Assembly: GCF_000003815.2 (NCBI RefSeq)
Contig: NC_049979.1
Location: 35,128,600-35,192,599 of the forward strand
From: Branchiostoma floridae
Taxonomy: Eukaryota; Chordata; Leptocardii; Amphioxiformes; Branchiostomatidae
Length of the DNA: 64,000 nucleotides
Direction of reading: 5' to 3'
The notes below the pieces were generated by a model. The model did no database searches, had not been told where the DNA came from, and was given only the letters and a program-made list of their open reading frames with translations. Positions 1 through 12,900 of the stretch are shown here, one piece after another (position 1 is the stretch's first letter; each line of letters begins with the position of its first letter). A program made the position numbers and the translations under genes.

Positions 1-2574
1 ATCTCATCCAACAAGACTGGCACCAAAAAACTCAAGGGTAGGTTCCTCTAGGAAGGAAAACTTTTTTTCCCTCTCTTGTTGTTGTTGTATTATTCACCAT
101 ACACGGAAGAAGAAATCCAATCGTACAGTGGACTAACTTTCACGGCCACGGAAATGCCAAGGCTGCATTCATGAATTATTTCAAAAGCAGTTTCGGCAGG
201 TCTTTCTTGTTGGCTCCAGACCCAAACAAGATTCACCAGATGCTGCCTTTTTGTGGCTTTATGTTTGTTTCTGAAAATCTTTCCAAAGGGGATTATGATA
301 TACACAATGATATCTTTCTCAAACCATCTCCTTGCCGTTGCTTCCAGAGAATTTGAATCAGGATAGTTTTTGTTTGTTCTCACAAGCCAAAAAGAAGAGG
401 TCCTGCCTCAGGAACTGCAACTATTCCACAGAGATCCTGCAGCCGGATAGGGAATATTCTCCCACAGAGAAATGCTGCACCTGGGTTGGCTGGGTGTCAC
501 CAGGTCCCGAAGTGCTTGACTGCACACACGGATATTTAGAAGACTGGTATTCCCAGGAATCAATGTAATCTTGTAACACAATCCCTTGTAATCTGCCCAA
601 GTCTTGCACAAAGTCTCCCAGTCGTGTTGTGATGTTGTAGTCCGCTATCAGAGGTCCCGTGTTATGTGCAAAGCGGATCCTGATTTGTACTGATCATCCG
701 TCCACGGCGCTGTTCTAAGCCAAGCTCCAGTCCAAGGTTGCCGTTGCCGGACATTTCTACCGCTATCTCATCCGTTGGAGGACTGATGTTGCTTTTCTTG
801 TGCCAATGTTTGGGGATTTATTCCCGCTGCGCGACTCCGGCCGTCCAGATAGAAGATTTCAGATAGTATCCTCTCAAAGGGAGAGATACGCGGCATTGAC
901 ACAGACAGATGCACGATGCCAACACACGCAATAATGCGGGGTCTTCAGATGGGCCTGATCACCAAGTATCGATCCCCGTCCTCAGGCCCCATTGGCTGCT
1001 GGAGGAATGACAGAGGGGGGCCGGTCGTACGTTCCCTGAGCATGGTGATATTCTGGGCAGGTAATTCCCATTTATAGTCCGCGGGATGCGATCTTCCCTG
1101 GGGAACGGCAGCGACTCCTGATGATAACGCAACCGGGAAACGTTGGCGGGTCACCAAGAAGCATGAAAATTACAGATGATGTACCCCCCCGCCGTCTGAA
1201 GAACGCCTTTCTAGTGCAGCCCAGCTTCTTTGTATGGCTTGGCTGTGTGGGACTCTTCGGAGAGGTGCCGGCTATAATACTGCATTGATTGTGGGAGTAA
1301 TCTGTGTTGCCACGGTGCCAAATCTATTATTAATGGCTATTTATATGAAGTCACATGCCCATGGCAGCCGGAATGTGCCACAATGATGTAGGTATAGGGG
1401 GGTAACTTTTGTGTTGTTCACAATATGGTCAATATATTACTGGGATATAGAGTGCTAGAAATATGATGCAAATTAAAACATTTTACCTCAGAATATTGCA
1501 AAGTTGAAACTCTTTTTTCTGTTGCCTAATTTTGTATTCGTCATGTCAGCTAGTTACCATTTTTTGTCTCATATATAAGAAATCAATTACCTAATGACAC
1601 AGATAAGATACACGACAATGTTGTAGTAAGGCTACATGCAGTAATGCAATTTGTCAGTTCTTAGACATGAAAGTCTGTATCTTCAGTACACGTTCTTTTG
1701 GAGGAAGAGAGTACAGGGTGTGCATGGAAGGTATCTTTTCTGGCATTGCTTAACAGTTTTGGACAAATATCTGTGTCAGTATGCAACATTACATGGATTT
1801 AGGGTAATGTTGTATTACTAATAGATCAATAGGTTCAAGGCCTCACCCAGTAATAAGATTTGCACTTCAACTCAATTTTTGTTTGGGGGGGGGGGGGGGG
1901 TCATGTTGATAAAATATGCAATATTTTATGACAGTCTACCAAAATCTAAGTCATAATTTGATCATCACTGTATCCTACAGGCAACAGCCAGCAACGTTAG
2001 GAAAAAGAGAACTAAGGAAAAAACAATTGAGCTATGACCTGAGGTGTGCAGGTCAGCTTGCTCTGCTGAATGTCAGATACTTTCTAGTTGAAATATTTGA
2101 TTTTTTTAAAAGGTCTGGAGTGAAGATATATGGCTTGTCAACACAAAAAAATATTAGCCTGATGTAGTTTAGTGGCACTTTTTATGCCATGAATCCCTTC
2201 CTTTCATTTGTTAATAATTTTCTGAATAAAAGGCATTGTTTTTAGAATGAAAGCATGTGTAATTGTGGCCCTGAATGGCAATATTTACAGGTTTGTGATC
2301 ATAGCAAATCTGAATTATTTTCTGTTGACTCAATTTTCTTTTTTTTTGGTTGTAAAAAAATGGACAGGGAAATCCAAAAAGCAACAAATAGAATTGGTGT
2401 GGCCCCACTGATTTTCAAAAGGACGTTGACTCACTCAGGAAGTAATGACCACAATAATTTGAAATTTAGTGGATATTGATCTAAGGCTGCATACTATATG
2501 ATTATGCCACAAAATATGAGTCGTGCACTTTATTTTCTGTTGAGACTGCAAAGTTACTTACCACCCCTTATACA
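1..2574. other. No recognised gene
   Basis: I see no convincing exon here. The first 1.2 kb is mixed-composition sequence with only short open frames. It should lie upstream of, or within an intron of, TDP1 because the 5' exons of that gene are missing from the window, but I could not find the first HKN motif exon. A poly-G run lies near 1886-1900. At about 2340-2408 there is the right-hand half of the inverted-repeat element that is complete at 7686-8166, ending in a sequence like AATTGGTGTGGCC. Confidence 0.5.
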
Positions 2575-2766
2575 TAACGCTAGTTCACCTTTATCCGTAG
2601 CCTAAATATGTTGTTTTAGAAAAACATCAAGTTGACGGATGGTGGTTGCAAACAGATTGCAATATTTCTAAAATGTTACATTTTTTAACCAACTATATTG
2701 ACTAAATACCCTATTTTAAAACCAACGAATATAGGTTACCCCACGGATAAAGGTGAACTAGCATTA
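2575..2766. mobile_element. MITE family A, copy 1
   Basis: The left end TAACGCTAGTTCACCTTTAT is matched in inverted orientation at the right end with one mismatch. The inner parts of the arms (ATCCGT and ATAGGTTACCCCACGG) are also shared with a second copy at 5837-6064. The 192-bp length and absence of an open frame fit a non-autonomous DNA transposon. It is flanked by TA/CA-like dinucleotides, so the target duplication is not certain. Confidence 0.75.
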
Positions 2767-2905
2767 CACTACGTGTACTAGTCAGATGCAGGTGTTCATG
2801 TTGTGGTAAGTTTAGGAATGCCGCAGAGCTAATATATGGTGGCCTCTACTTTTAAATGTAGCAAACGTTGCATGATTAATGAGGAAGCTCTTATGTACAT
2901 GATGG

Positions 2906-3240
2906 CAGGGCTTGAAATACCACCTGCATATGCAGGTTAGTGCAAGTAGAATTGGAGCTGTGCAGGTATTTCTGGTGTCTACGTACACCTAACCTGCTCT
3001 GGTCCAAAATTGTACTGGGTTTTACATAAATGTCGTAGGTGTCTATGGATTGTTATTAGCTGCATTGTTACCACCTGTTAAGTATGAAAGAAAAAATAGC
3101 AATTATGGTTTCTGAACAATTTTAGTATGATCCATACTTCCTAATTTCAGATTGGTGCAGGTAGAATTTGTCTGGTGCAGGTAATTTTCAATGTTACCTG
3201 CACCGGTGCAGGTATGCAGAAAAAAGTATTTCGAGCCCTG
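2906..3240. mobile_element. Inverted-repeat element family B, copy 1
   Basis: The sequence starts CAGGGCTTGAAATAC and ends GTATTTCGAGCCCTG, which is the reverse complement with one change. Inside each end are several copies of CACCTGCA/TGCAGGT motifs. A second copy with the same ends lies at 15153-15502. It has no coding potential. The repeated TGCAGGTA blocks inside the arms could be binding sites for the transposase of an autonomous partner, but that is inference. Confidence 0.7.
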
Positions 3241-3989
3241 GATGGCTTCAGCATGCACTGCCTTATCCATCCCACCTGAAGTCTGGCCTGCAAGGCAATA
3301 AACACAAAATTGAATGTACTAATGGTCTCATCTTTAACCCTTTTTTGCTTCATGAAGACGGATGATTTGTGCCTGCAGCTGCCAGCCTTGTGATGATAAT
3401 TGAACTACCAGAAACGATGCCAGCAGGGAAATAGTATTTTGTATATTAAGCAAGAAATCCTTGATTGAATAAACTTTAACTTTTAAGATAACCTGAGGGA
3501 AAAGGAAATCACCATGGATTTGAATTTGTCCGGTTCAAAACGTACCCAAGATTGGAGAAGAAGGGGTGCAGCCCTCCAGATTTGTTTGCAATAAGCCCTG
3601 AATCTCAGTGCATTCTGTAGTCAGGTATCACCCTTTATTTAATGGCTCCATATACATTGTATTCATAAGCAACCTGCGTTTTGTAATCAATGATAGGACT
3701 TTTTCGATAGAAAATTTATGCATGTAAATATTGATATGGTCAATATTTGCAATGAGTTGTTGTGCACTTTGTTGTTGTGAATCATATTAATGAAATTATT
3801 TTTTCCCTCTACTTTAAGTACAAAATGCAGATTTAGTTAGTAAGAACAATATTTTTTTTAGATGAATTCATCATTATTAAAACTTACAAAAACTTTGTAT
3901 TATAATGATAGTTAAGGCTTCAGTTTTGGATTTGGTATTTTGCAGATTGCAGGACTAGAATTTTGGACTGTATTCTCATACATCTGGTG
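3241..3989. other. Repeat-rich non-coding stretch
   Basis: The sequence is AT-rich with only short open frames and no recognised exon. I see nothing else to annotate. Confidence 0.4.
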
Positions 3990-4245
3990 TATGTGTTTGC
4001 AGCCAGTAGGTACCCAATTTTTCTGAGTAATGAGGCTGATTTACATGCTCGAGGCACCTCCTCGAACACCGGAACTCTGTTTTACGTCCCTTCCGAAAGA
4101 CAATTCTTGGTCAAGCTACAGCATCCGGTCTTCCTCGGGGGGTCTCCCATCACAGTACTGCCTGGACTGCACGTTGCTTAACTTCCGGGATCGAGGGGAT
4201 TGGGTGTTTCAATGATGGGTGCACATTTTGGTTAACGTCTACGTC
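3990..4245 (-). mobile_element. 5S rRNA-derived SINE
   Basis: Read on the minus strand, about 4245 to 4115 resembles the 3' two thirds of 5S rRNA. GATCCCGGAAGTTAAGC corresponds to the 5S A-box region, and GTACTGTGATGGGAGACC and CCGGATGCTGTAGCTT correspond to the end of the molecule. The sequence then continues into a non-5S tail with GGGACGTAAAAC and GAGGTGCCTCGAGCATGTAAA-like blocks instead of ending. A 5S-like head joined to an unrelated tail is the structure of 5S-derived (SINE3-type) SINEs. A simple 5S pseudogene is less likely because of the tail. Confidence 0.7.
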
Positions 4246-4369
4246 ACAAAGGTAGTTTGTTTGGCACAAAACTTGAATCTGAGTTATGGGGTTTAAGGCA
4301 GCAGATAAGAGGTTTTTAGAAGGGTGTTTCAGGTTGAAATCTCAGTTTGGGATCTGGATCCTAACTCTA

Positions 4370-4860
4370 CAAGTACACTGCACTGCCAGGAGTTGCATGT
4401 TCTACGTAAAGACATAAATTATAAATTGCTTATCCCTCGTTATAGCAAAAAAAAAGCATGGCAAAACGATGTGATCCAAGGTGTGCAGGTCTGCTGATTG
4501 TCAGATCCCCAATTTTTCTCTCGATGAAATTATCATGAAGGGAATCCTCATCAAACATTTTGAAAAATGTCAAACTCTACTCTGCAGTGCCAGGAGTTAC
4601 AGTTCTGAACTGTAACTCCTGGCACTAATCAACATAGCATAGCAAAACGATCTGCCATGGTTCTTGAGCAGAGGAGGGAGACTCCTCGACCCTAACTTTC
4701 TACTCCACTGCCAGGAGTTGCACTTCTTTACGGAAAGACATAAATTATAAATTGCTGATCCCAAAATTAATGTTATGTTATAGCAAAAAGCCACACTTAA
4801 GCATAGCAAAACGATCCGGTACAGTTCTTGAGCAGAGCAGCGAGACTCCACGGTAGGCGC
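4370..4860. repeat. Locally multiplied repeat block
   Basis: The core CACTGCCAGGAGTTGCA, followed by AAAGACATAAATTATAAATT and then by AGCATAGCAAAACGAT-like sequence, occurs at about 4378-4480 and again at 4693-4825. A partial inverted copy starts at 4586. The repeats are diverged. No protein is encoded. Confidence 0.7.
4586..4626. repeat. 41-nt near-perfect palindrome
   Basis: Two 20-nt arms, starting AGTGCCAGGAGTTACAGTTC, are exact reverse complements around a single T. It lies inside the local repeat block and joins two head-to-head copies of the CCAGGAGTT unit. Confidence 0.9.
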
Positions 4861-5836
4861 AAGCTCCGACCTATCAGTACCTGATGCAGCTTGTAATTAC
4901 CAATTTCCAACAGAACCCGTGTGTCATGCTTTGTGGCAGCTCGCCGGTTATGCAATTTAGTCAAGGACCGTCGCAAATTATTCATGAGAGTAGACTTCAG
5001 CAGTGATACTGTAAATATGGAAATGTTTCCGGTGGTTTTATTTTTGCATTGACCTGTTTATGACAAATTGGTGACACATTCAAGCAGGTATCTAGCCAGA
5101 GTCCGTCCTTTCAACCTTTGACGTAATTTTGTTGCTGGGATGGACAAAAATTTTGCCCATTATGTCCGTTGTGACAGACAAAAATCGGCATGTAGAGATT
5201 CTAATTGAACAAAGCTGAGTATGCCAACAAAGTTTTTCTGTACTGTAAAGAAAATAGCATTTCAGAGGGTCTAGATTTCAAAATTTCCTCAGGGAATTTT
5301 CTGTAATGGTACCCACCCCTAATCCTTATAAGGTGTGTTAGGGTCTGGAAAATGAAGGCCAAGTTTAATTATCATAAAGAGCCCCTTAGGGCCTTTTAAA
5401 GTACTGCAGTGGAACTTCCAGTTTTGTTTCCAATGTATATAATATTACTTCAGCAGAAATCCTTGAACCGCAAGCTTTAATCATGATGGTGAAAACCTGC
5501 TTTTACAACAAAATGTACCTCCTGTGAAATTGAGGCCCTACAGAAATACACGCATTTCCAGTAGCTGAGTGGCAACAGGGATGATTATGGAGAGCGTTAA
5601 CTGTGATGGAGTGCTTTGGAGTTCCAATTTTGTTTCCATGTACAGCACATTCTAGTGTAGCACTGTGATTTCACACAATTATCCTTTGCGCAGGAAGCTA
5701 TGGCAAGATGAATGTCTTGAATGGTTGCTTTTCGGTGCTATTGATAGGATTTAGACCCTCGGGATAAAACACACTCAACCCAAAGATGTCTTTGGAATTC
5801 ATAATGCATTAGTTTTCAAACAATCATATACAACAG

Positions 5837-6064
5837 TTAACACTGATTCACCTTTATCCGTGAGGTAACCTATATCCGTTGCTTTTAAAAACAGTATTTT
5901 TCAGGGATATCAAGTAGACCAATGGTGGTTTCAAATTGCAATCATTTCAGAATATTTTGACATATTCCAATTTGAGACCAGGTCCGTCCATCAACATCCC
6001 TAAATACCCAGTTTTTAAAAAACGGATATAGGTTACCCCGCGGATATAGGTAAACTTGCGTTAC
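5837..6064. mobile_element. MITE family A, copy 2
   Basis: This has the same plan as 2575-2766. The left arm holds TTCACCTTTATCCGTGAGG and TAACCTATATCCGTT; the right arm holds AACGGATATAGGTTACC and CGCGGATATAGGTAAAC. The interior shares GGGATATCAAGT and ATGGTGGTT blocks with copy 1. A more decayed relative is at about 61690-61802. Confidence 0.75.
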
Positions 6065-6649
6065 TGTTTTTGGTGGATTTTTCTGAATTAAACCTGGTCC
6101 AGCCATCTTTTTTTTTGCATTACCCGGTTCATGTGTACACCTTCTTATACTCATTAAAGAAACATATTAATTTAATATCATTATCACCATTATTTGGAAA
6201 AAAGAGATATTAATAATATACGATTATGATATTATTGCAAAATATACATGGCACTGCTACATGCCACACACATTTAATGATGTTGACATAGTTAAGCTCA
6301 GTGAGAGCTTCAAGGGAGGTATAAGGTGGTGGAAGAAGAGAAATGGGCTCCGCCTTCCAATACTATTCTAGAACTCAGTGGATGAATAGCCCACAGTCTC
6401 TACAGCCTCAAAAGAGCTATAATTATACTGGGACCTTTACCTGAACTGTTCTCTTCAATCTGTTCTTTTGATTATGTCCATCTACCAAGAAATTGGCAGT
6501 TTAACCGACATGTTTTTAGGTGAGGTTTACCATTTAACTAAAAGGTTTCATCTGAGTTATTTGTAGTGAAACTCCATTCAGACGGAAATCTTTGCAACAT
6601 CACACACTGGGGCATACCCCTACTCTTTTTTGAAAGGTGTACAAGGTTC
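6065..6649. other. Non-coding stretch before the SINE
   Basis: AT-rich sequence with no exon that I can support. It lies upstream of the first TDP1 exon seen, so it is probably intronic. Confidence 0.4.
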
Positions 6650-6892
6650 TTTTGTGGGGGGTGGCTTGGCTATCCCCATACATGTACATGGGGCCCTGGC
6701 CCTCCATTTAAGTCCTATCTGAGGGCAGCCCTATCCGAAGTCAGGTACTCATTTTTATCTGAGTCAAGTGGGGAAAGTCGTGTAAAGTGCCTTTCCCAAG
6801 GGCACAAGATCGGTGACACGGCAGGATTCAAACTCGAGACCTCCCAGTCCTGAACCAAACACTCTGCCACTGTGCTGCTCAATCTCATGCAA
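6650..6892 (-). mobile_element. tRNA-derived SINE
   Basis: On the minus strand the head has AGTGGCAGAGTG (A-box-like) and GAGTTTGAATCCTGCC (B-box-like). These are followed by the conserved body GTGCCCTTGGGAAAGGCACT, then TTTACACGACTTTCC and ATGAGTACCTGACTTCGG. The tail continues to about 6650. The promoter boxes and shared body are typical of metazoan tRNA-derived SINEs with a conserved central domain. It lies just upstream of a TDP1 exon. Confidence 0.75.
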
Positions 6893-6928
6893 TTATTTTT
6901 GTTGACTACAACAAATTTGCGCACACAG

Positions 6929-9900
6929 GGTCTGGTTGAGTCCTCGGTTCCCCAAACTGAGCGACGGATCTAGCCCCTCTGACGGAGACTCCCCAACCCA
7001 CTTCAAGGCAGACCTGCTGGCATATCTGGCTGCCTACAAAAAATCTGCCCTGGATGGATGGAGAAGACACATACAGGAGCATGACATGTCAGAAGCAAGG
7101 TAACTGTTAGTAACAAGCTTTTCAGATTTAATCATCATCATATGAGGATCATAATGATAGTAATGACAAACTTTTTTTGCAACTTGAAGTTAACACATTT
7201 TTGAAGGCATGATTGCACGTACACACGAGAACGGTACAGACACTAAACAGAGGATACAAACAAGAGGGGTGCGGAGTCACTATAGATGATAAGCACACTA
7301 CAACTTAGCACAAGGGGTGTGGATGCTATACATAGGGTATGGACACTTAAGCCCGGGTATGGACTGTGCAGGCATAAAGACATTATGCAGGGGGTTTGGA
7401 CACTTTGGAGAGTACTGGACACTATTTTGCATTCAAATTATATATTACATATTTTCCTTTGGTTGGGCTTATTCTAGAGACGATCCATTGTTTAGAACAA
7501 TTAGGCATTTATAAAGCAGTGTTAAAGCCTTTTCTTATTATAATTAGACACCTGAGATACATTTTCAGAACATTTTGATCATGCAGCAAGTCCTTGCCCA
7601 CAAAGACATTCTTGTATGGACAATGGCTCTTATAAAGGTCCAAGGAATGGACCTTTTTGAAAACGGAAGAATGTATCTTCCACCTTAGGCCACACCAATT
7701 TAATTGATTGGTTCACAGATTCGCTCACTCCTATTTTTTGGAGAAAAAAAATAAAAATAAAAATTACAACTCAGCAAATTTTCACCATTAATGAAACCAT
7801 TCACCAACTTTCTGGTGTAAGCAAATTGGCCTTTATATTTATATAAGCTCCTTAAAATGTGGGTTTTATTATTCCAGTAATATTTTTTATTCATGAAGAA
7901 TGGGACAAACATAAAAACTGACACTACTTTTGTAATTTTCAACGAACAGGTGCTGTTACTGTACAGTAATTATAGTGTTTTTGTACTTTTTTCAAACTGA
8001 AAACATTTTTTCTTTATGTTTTGGATTAGCCCTTATCTTGGTCTAAGGTTTACCCCAACCATTTTACAATTTTTATTTTTTATTTTTTTTCGCCCTCTCG
8101 CTCCATATTTTTTATGAAAAAAGCCAAGAAATCCTTGAACCAAGAAATTAAATTGGTGTGGCCTTATGAGGACATTTCTTACTCTGACTTGACTAATTGA
8201 GCCTTGCAAACTTTTGATAATGGTACACTTGGGTATGTTATCCTGGAGGAGGACACAGAGTCAGTGTGAGCTAATTAGTCCCAGGACTCCTAACGAGGAT
8301 ATCACCTTTCTTCCTGCTTAATTAATCCCCTTGGCTTCAGCCGTTTGATTGCTTTTCTATTGCCTTGGTATTACTCATTCATGTCATCTCTTGTCGATTG
8401 ATATTCCTTGCATGTGTGTCATTGTATCAGAGATATTGTAATAATCGAAAAGCCTGCCAGGCATACTAATTTTACAATTCCACTGATTATATGAAAAATG
8501 AATATTGTCAGGAATATGACAGGTGTGATTTGCTGTAGTGGGTAATGGTCTAAGAGGGCAGGCATTGGGAATTGGAAACGAATTGCGTAGTCAAAAAGGT
8601 TGACCCAGAAATGTCGTGTTCAGTTTGGGAAATGTGCTTTTGAAGCTCTAAGGACGATCAATATGGAATTAATTGAGTTTAGAATTAGAATATCAGTTGT
8701 GCTGATGCCAATTTTTTTTTGCTGCATAAGGAGCTTAAAGGTATGTTTTGTAGAATTTCGGCACCAAATCTACAAATATTCTAAACTAAATTCTAAGATC
8801 TATTTCTGTCTGACACTACTGGGGTTACGGACACAAATGGGGTATGGACACTACTGGGGGAACGGACAATACAGGGGGTATGGACACTACTGGGGGTATG
8901 GACATTACAGGGGGTACGAACATTTCAGAGGGTGTACTCTCACTACAGGGGATAAGGATGGGGCATAGACATTACTGGCGGTACGGGGTATTGCAAATAG
9001 AAACAATTATTCCCCAGCAATATGTTGTGCCTGATTGTGTGTAGGGTTCATATCGTGGCCTCAGTACCAGGGAGACATCAGGGGGGACAGAAGAACCAGT
9101 GGGGTCACCTGAAACTACGACAGGTGAGATTATAAAGTGTGATTTTTAATAATGACTTTTTTGTTAGTTGATGAGAGTTAGTTGGGACAAACTGAGATTA
9201 GGCTATATACTGAAGTCAGGCTCCTGTAGTGCCATTTTACAAGTCAGACTAATATATACTTAGTCTACATGTACTAATCATAGGAACTTCTTCAGGATTT
9301 TCATATTTGGAGGTACCCTTGAATGAAAATGTACAGTGATGTGAAGCACATTTTGCTATCCCCCAATACAGGTGTTCCAAGAGAGAGGTCCACCTGCAGA
9401 CCAGGTGAAAGGTTGGCCTGTGATTGGCCAGTTCTCCAGTATCGGGTCCCTCGGTGCCGACGCCCAGAAATGGCTGTGTGGAGAATGGTTGTCCAGTCTG
9501 GCTGCAGTGAAGGGGAAACCAAGCCTCATGATGGGCACCAGACAGCCGCAGCTACAGTTGGCAAGTTGTTAACGGCAATTCTTCTGTGAAACCTAGTTAA
9601 AGCACTCACATTCTTGCTCTCTCTCACAGACTCAGTCTCTCACTCACTCAGTTTCTCACTCACTCATTTAGTCTCTTACTCAGTCTCTCACTCAGTCTCC
9701 CATTCAGTCTCATTCATTCAGTCTATCACTCATTCAGTCTCTCACTCAGTTTCTCACTCACTCACTCACTCACTCACTCACTCACTCACTCACTCACTCA
9801 CTCACTCACTCACTCACTCACTCACTCACTCACTCACTCAATAACCCATAAAATAAGTACACAATAATCCTCTCAGATACACACAATCACTCACTTGTGT

Positions 9901-12900
9901 ATGTATATGTATGTATCATATTTTAGAGAGTGAGACATGAGTACACGTCAGGTTTCTGTGAGTGCTAATATATTATGTTCAAATCATTTATCGATTTTTG
10001 TATAGTTGATTTTCTATGAAATGTAACATTATATGCAGAAGAAACGTAACGTTATATGCAGAAAGGAAACAGGTCATAAAACACTTTCTATTCAGCAGTT
10101 CTTCTAATACAAAATGCAGCAACAGCAAAAGGCCCATACAAATTCTTCAGAATCTAGTCACATTCTCACCCATTTGTGTGCTCACATCTTGAATTCTATA
10201 CGACACCTTTCACAATAATATTGTATTTGATTTGCTGAATTATGCATGTAGACACCCCTACAGTCCACACTCCACCTTTTGCATGTTTCGAAAAGGGCAA
10301 TCTTTACTCGTTCTCTCCTAAGGCCTTAATGTTTATATGGCAGTGCAACTCAAATGTTAAGGATGGTGCCATGCATGCAACTGTGGTGCGTTTTCTTATC
10401 TCAGGAATACAATGTACAAAATGTATAATCAAACCATTAGAGGGGAAGGTATGGGCAAATGAGCAACTTTTTTACCTGCATGATGGCGGCATACACTGTC
10501 CAGAGTCTCTCATACTTAAGAAAACACTCCTGCAGCTTCTTGTTTGAAATAAAGATTAAAATCAGATAAAATGAGCTGAAATCTGCAAAACCTTAATATA
10601 TTTTCCCACTGGCTCCCAGGGTATATAATAAGCCCCCATAATGAGCTGATATACTGTAGACAATTGAACACATTGTAATAAATTTATTCTGGGACCTTTG
10701 AACTAACTTCCTGTCAGTGTCCCAACCATGTGAAAATTAGTGTGAAAATTGCACAACTCAAAACTGTATGAAGGTAAATTTCATGACTTTATGAAATTGT
10801 CTCAATCTACCGATTAACAGATGAAGATCTAATCAATGCTGCCAGGTTTTTACTGTTTACAGTTTGGTGCACATTTTCCCTTAGATTCTGTGCATATCAT
10901 ATCTGATCATTCATCTTTTTATAAGTCATAGAACCTTTAGGTTCTTTGAGCTTTTTACTTTTAAGGCTGTACGATGTACTTATGACAAGCTCAGTACTTA
11001 AAACTAAATCCATTTCAAAAGACCAGCTACATTAGACTTTCATCCATGCAGTCTTCCCTTTTCTGAAGTTCCATTATTCGTCTCCATGTAGATAGCTGAG
11101 TTAAGCCTTGGCATACCTCAAAGCTGTAGCTTCTTATCTCACTGTCATCATACATCCACCCACATCTTCTAGAGGGACTTGAGGGGACCTTAGGTCTTAC
11201 GTTTAGACATTCTTGCTCCATCCTTGAGTCAAACGGTAGTTATGTCTACCCGGCAAACGGTATGTGGGCGGAGAATTTGCACACAGGCGCGTTATCCCAC
11301 AGGAATGGTGTGTGGGCGGATGTTCCTATGTGTGATGATTCAGATGCGAGATATACCGGCTAGATTAGGGTGTTTACTTTGTATGCGCTGCCGTAGGAAG
11401 GAGTAAAGAAAGTCTGAAATGTTTGATATCCTTTCAGAAGAGAGATGAGTTTGAAAGCCTTTGGCCATGTTGGTGACACAATATTGATGATTGCCTTTAA
11501 CGTCTGAAGGACAGCGAATGTCAACTTCAGATTTTATCTGTACAGTTAAAGGCAAAAGGCGACAGTGAAGAAGATGACAGTGGCCGTTGTAAATTTGGTC
11601 TGCGTATACCTTTGTGTTGGAAGAAAGTTTAGCATTGTACTAGGGCAGATGTTACACTTTTTACACAGTTTAAATGTTTTGATTTACACCCTAATGTTCT
11701 GCATAGCAAGCAGACTTCTGAGTCCCTGTTTGTATATTATCACACACAGCTTATAGATATTACATATTAAGCCATTAATACCACATGCTGGCAATATATA
11801 CCAGTTTCTCAACATCTCTAATTCAAACTGAACTTATATATTAAAGATCTAGAATCATGATAAATTATCCGGATTTCTCAATATAAAGGTTTAACTTAAT
11901 ATGTTTTTATACAGTCTTGTAGCATAATGTTATTTGTGATCATGAATTTTATTGTGCATGTTATATTCCTTCATAGATTTACCCAAGTGTGAACAATGTT
12001 CGGACCAGTCTGGAAGGATACCCAGGTAAGAAGTCATACTGAAGGTCTTATGAAATAGTTATCAAAAATTACCCTGACTCAAACTCACTCACTCACTCAC
12101 TCACTCACTCACTCACCTACTCACCCATTCACTCACTCAATCACTAACAAATCAGGATACAAAGGAAGATGACTTAGTATTAAGTACATTTATTTTGATA
12201 ACAAACATAATGAAAGATGCATTTACAATGAATTGGAATAAAGTAGCAAATCAAATATAATCAATAATAATTTATAATTATAGTAAATCCATGGTTGGAC
12301 AAGTCTACTAGTCTGATTGTTATGCACAAGTGAAAGTGCTGATAGGGTAAGCGCATGGCCAACCTTACTTGCCCGGTCGGTCAATTACATTTTTTCCAGG
12401 AGTGAGATTTTGATATACTTCAAGTTGTTATTTTTCAATGTCATGGGATCAAGGCATTGGTCAACACAGAAAATAGAGCAAATAATCAAAAGAGCAAAAA
12501 AGTCCATTGCTAGAAGTGAAAATATGCAGAAAAAATGTCATAATTTGGTTTGAGAGAAAACTTTAAGAAAACTTGTCCAACCCTGAAATCATAGAATCTG
12601 ATATGAAACAAATCAGGAGAGCTCCAAACAGTAACAACTCAAAATCAACAACTACGCAATCATGTAGGATCATGTCAGTAAGTAAATAAAGTCTACTTGC
12701 ACCTACAAGTGCAATGTCATGTCTTATGCACTTGTACTTACAATGCACACGTCATGTATCAACTCCCATGTATCAACTCCCCAGTCTTTGACTCATTAAG
12801 TGGGTATCTCACTGGACCGCAGTACCGTGGTGGTACCTTGGAATTTGTTTACAGAGGCACCTTTTTCCTTTTTTTGCCAATTTCCCCTTGTAGCCACATT

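Noticed and set aside
3963-4215. Two overlapping plus-strand open frames
   Set aside because: They are antisense to the 5S-derived SINE.
9614-9844. Open frame of SLTHSLTHS repeats
   Set aside because: ACTC microsatellite inside a TDP1 intron.
11224-11406. Open frames near 11.2-11.4 kb, one reading [18 protein letters not shown]
   Set aside because: Protein-like locally but no splice context and no family; inside a TDP1 intron.
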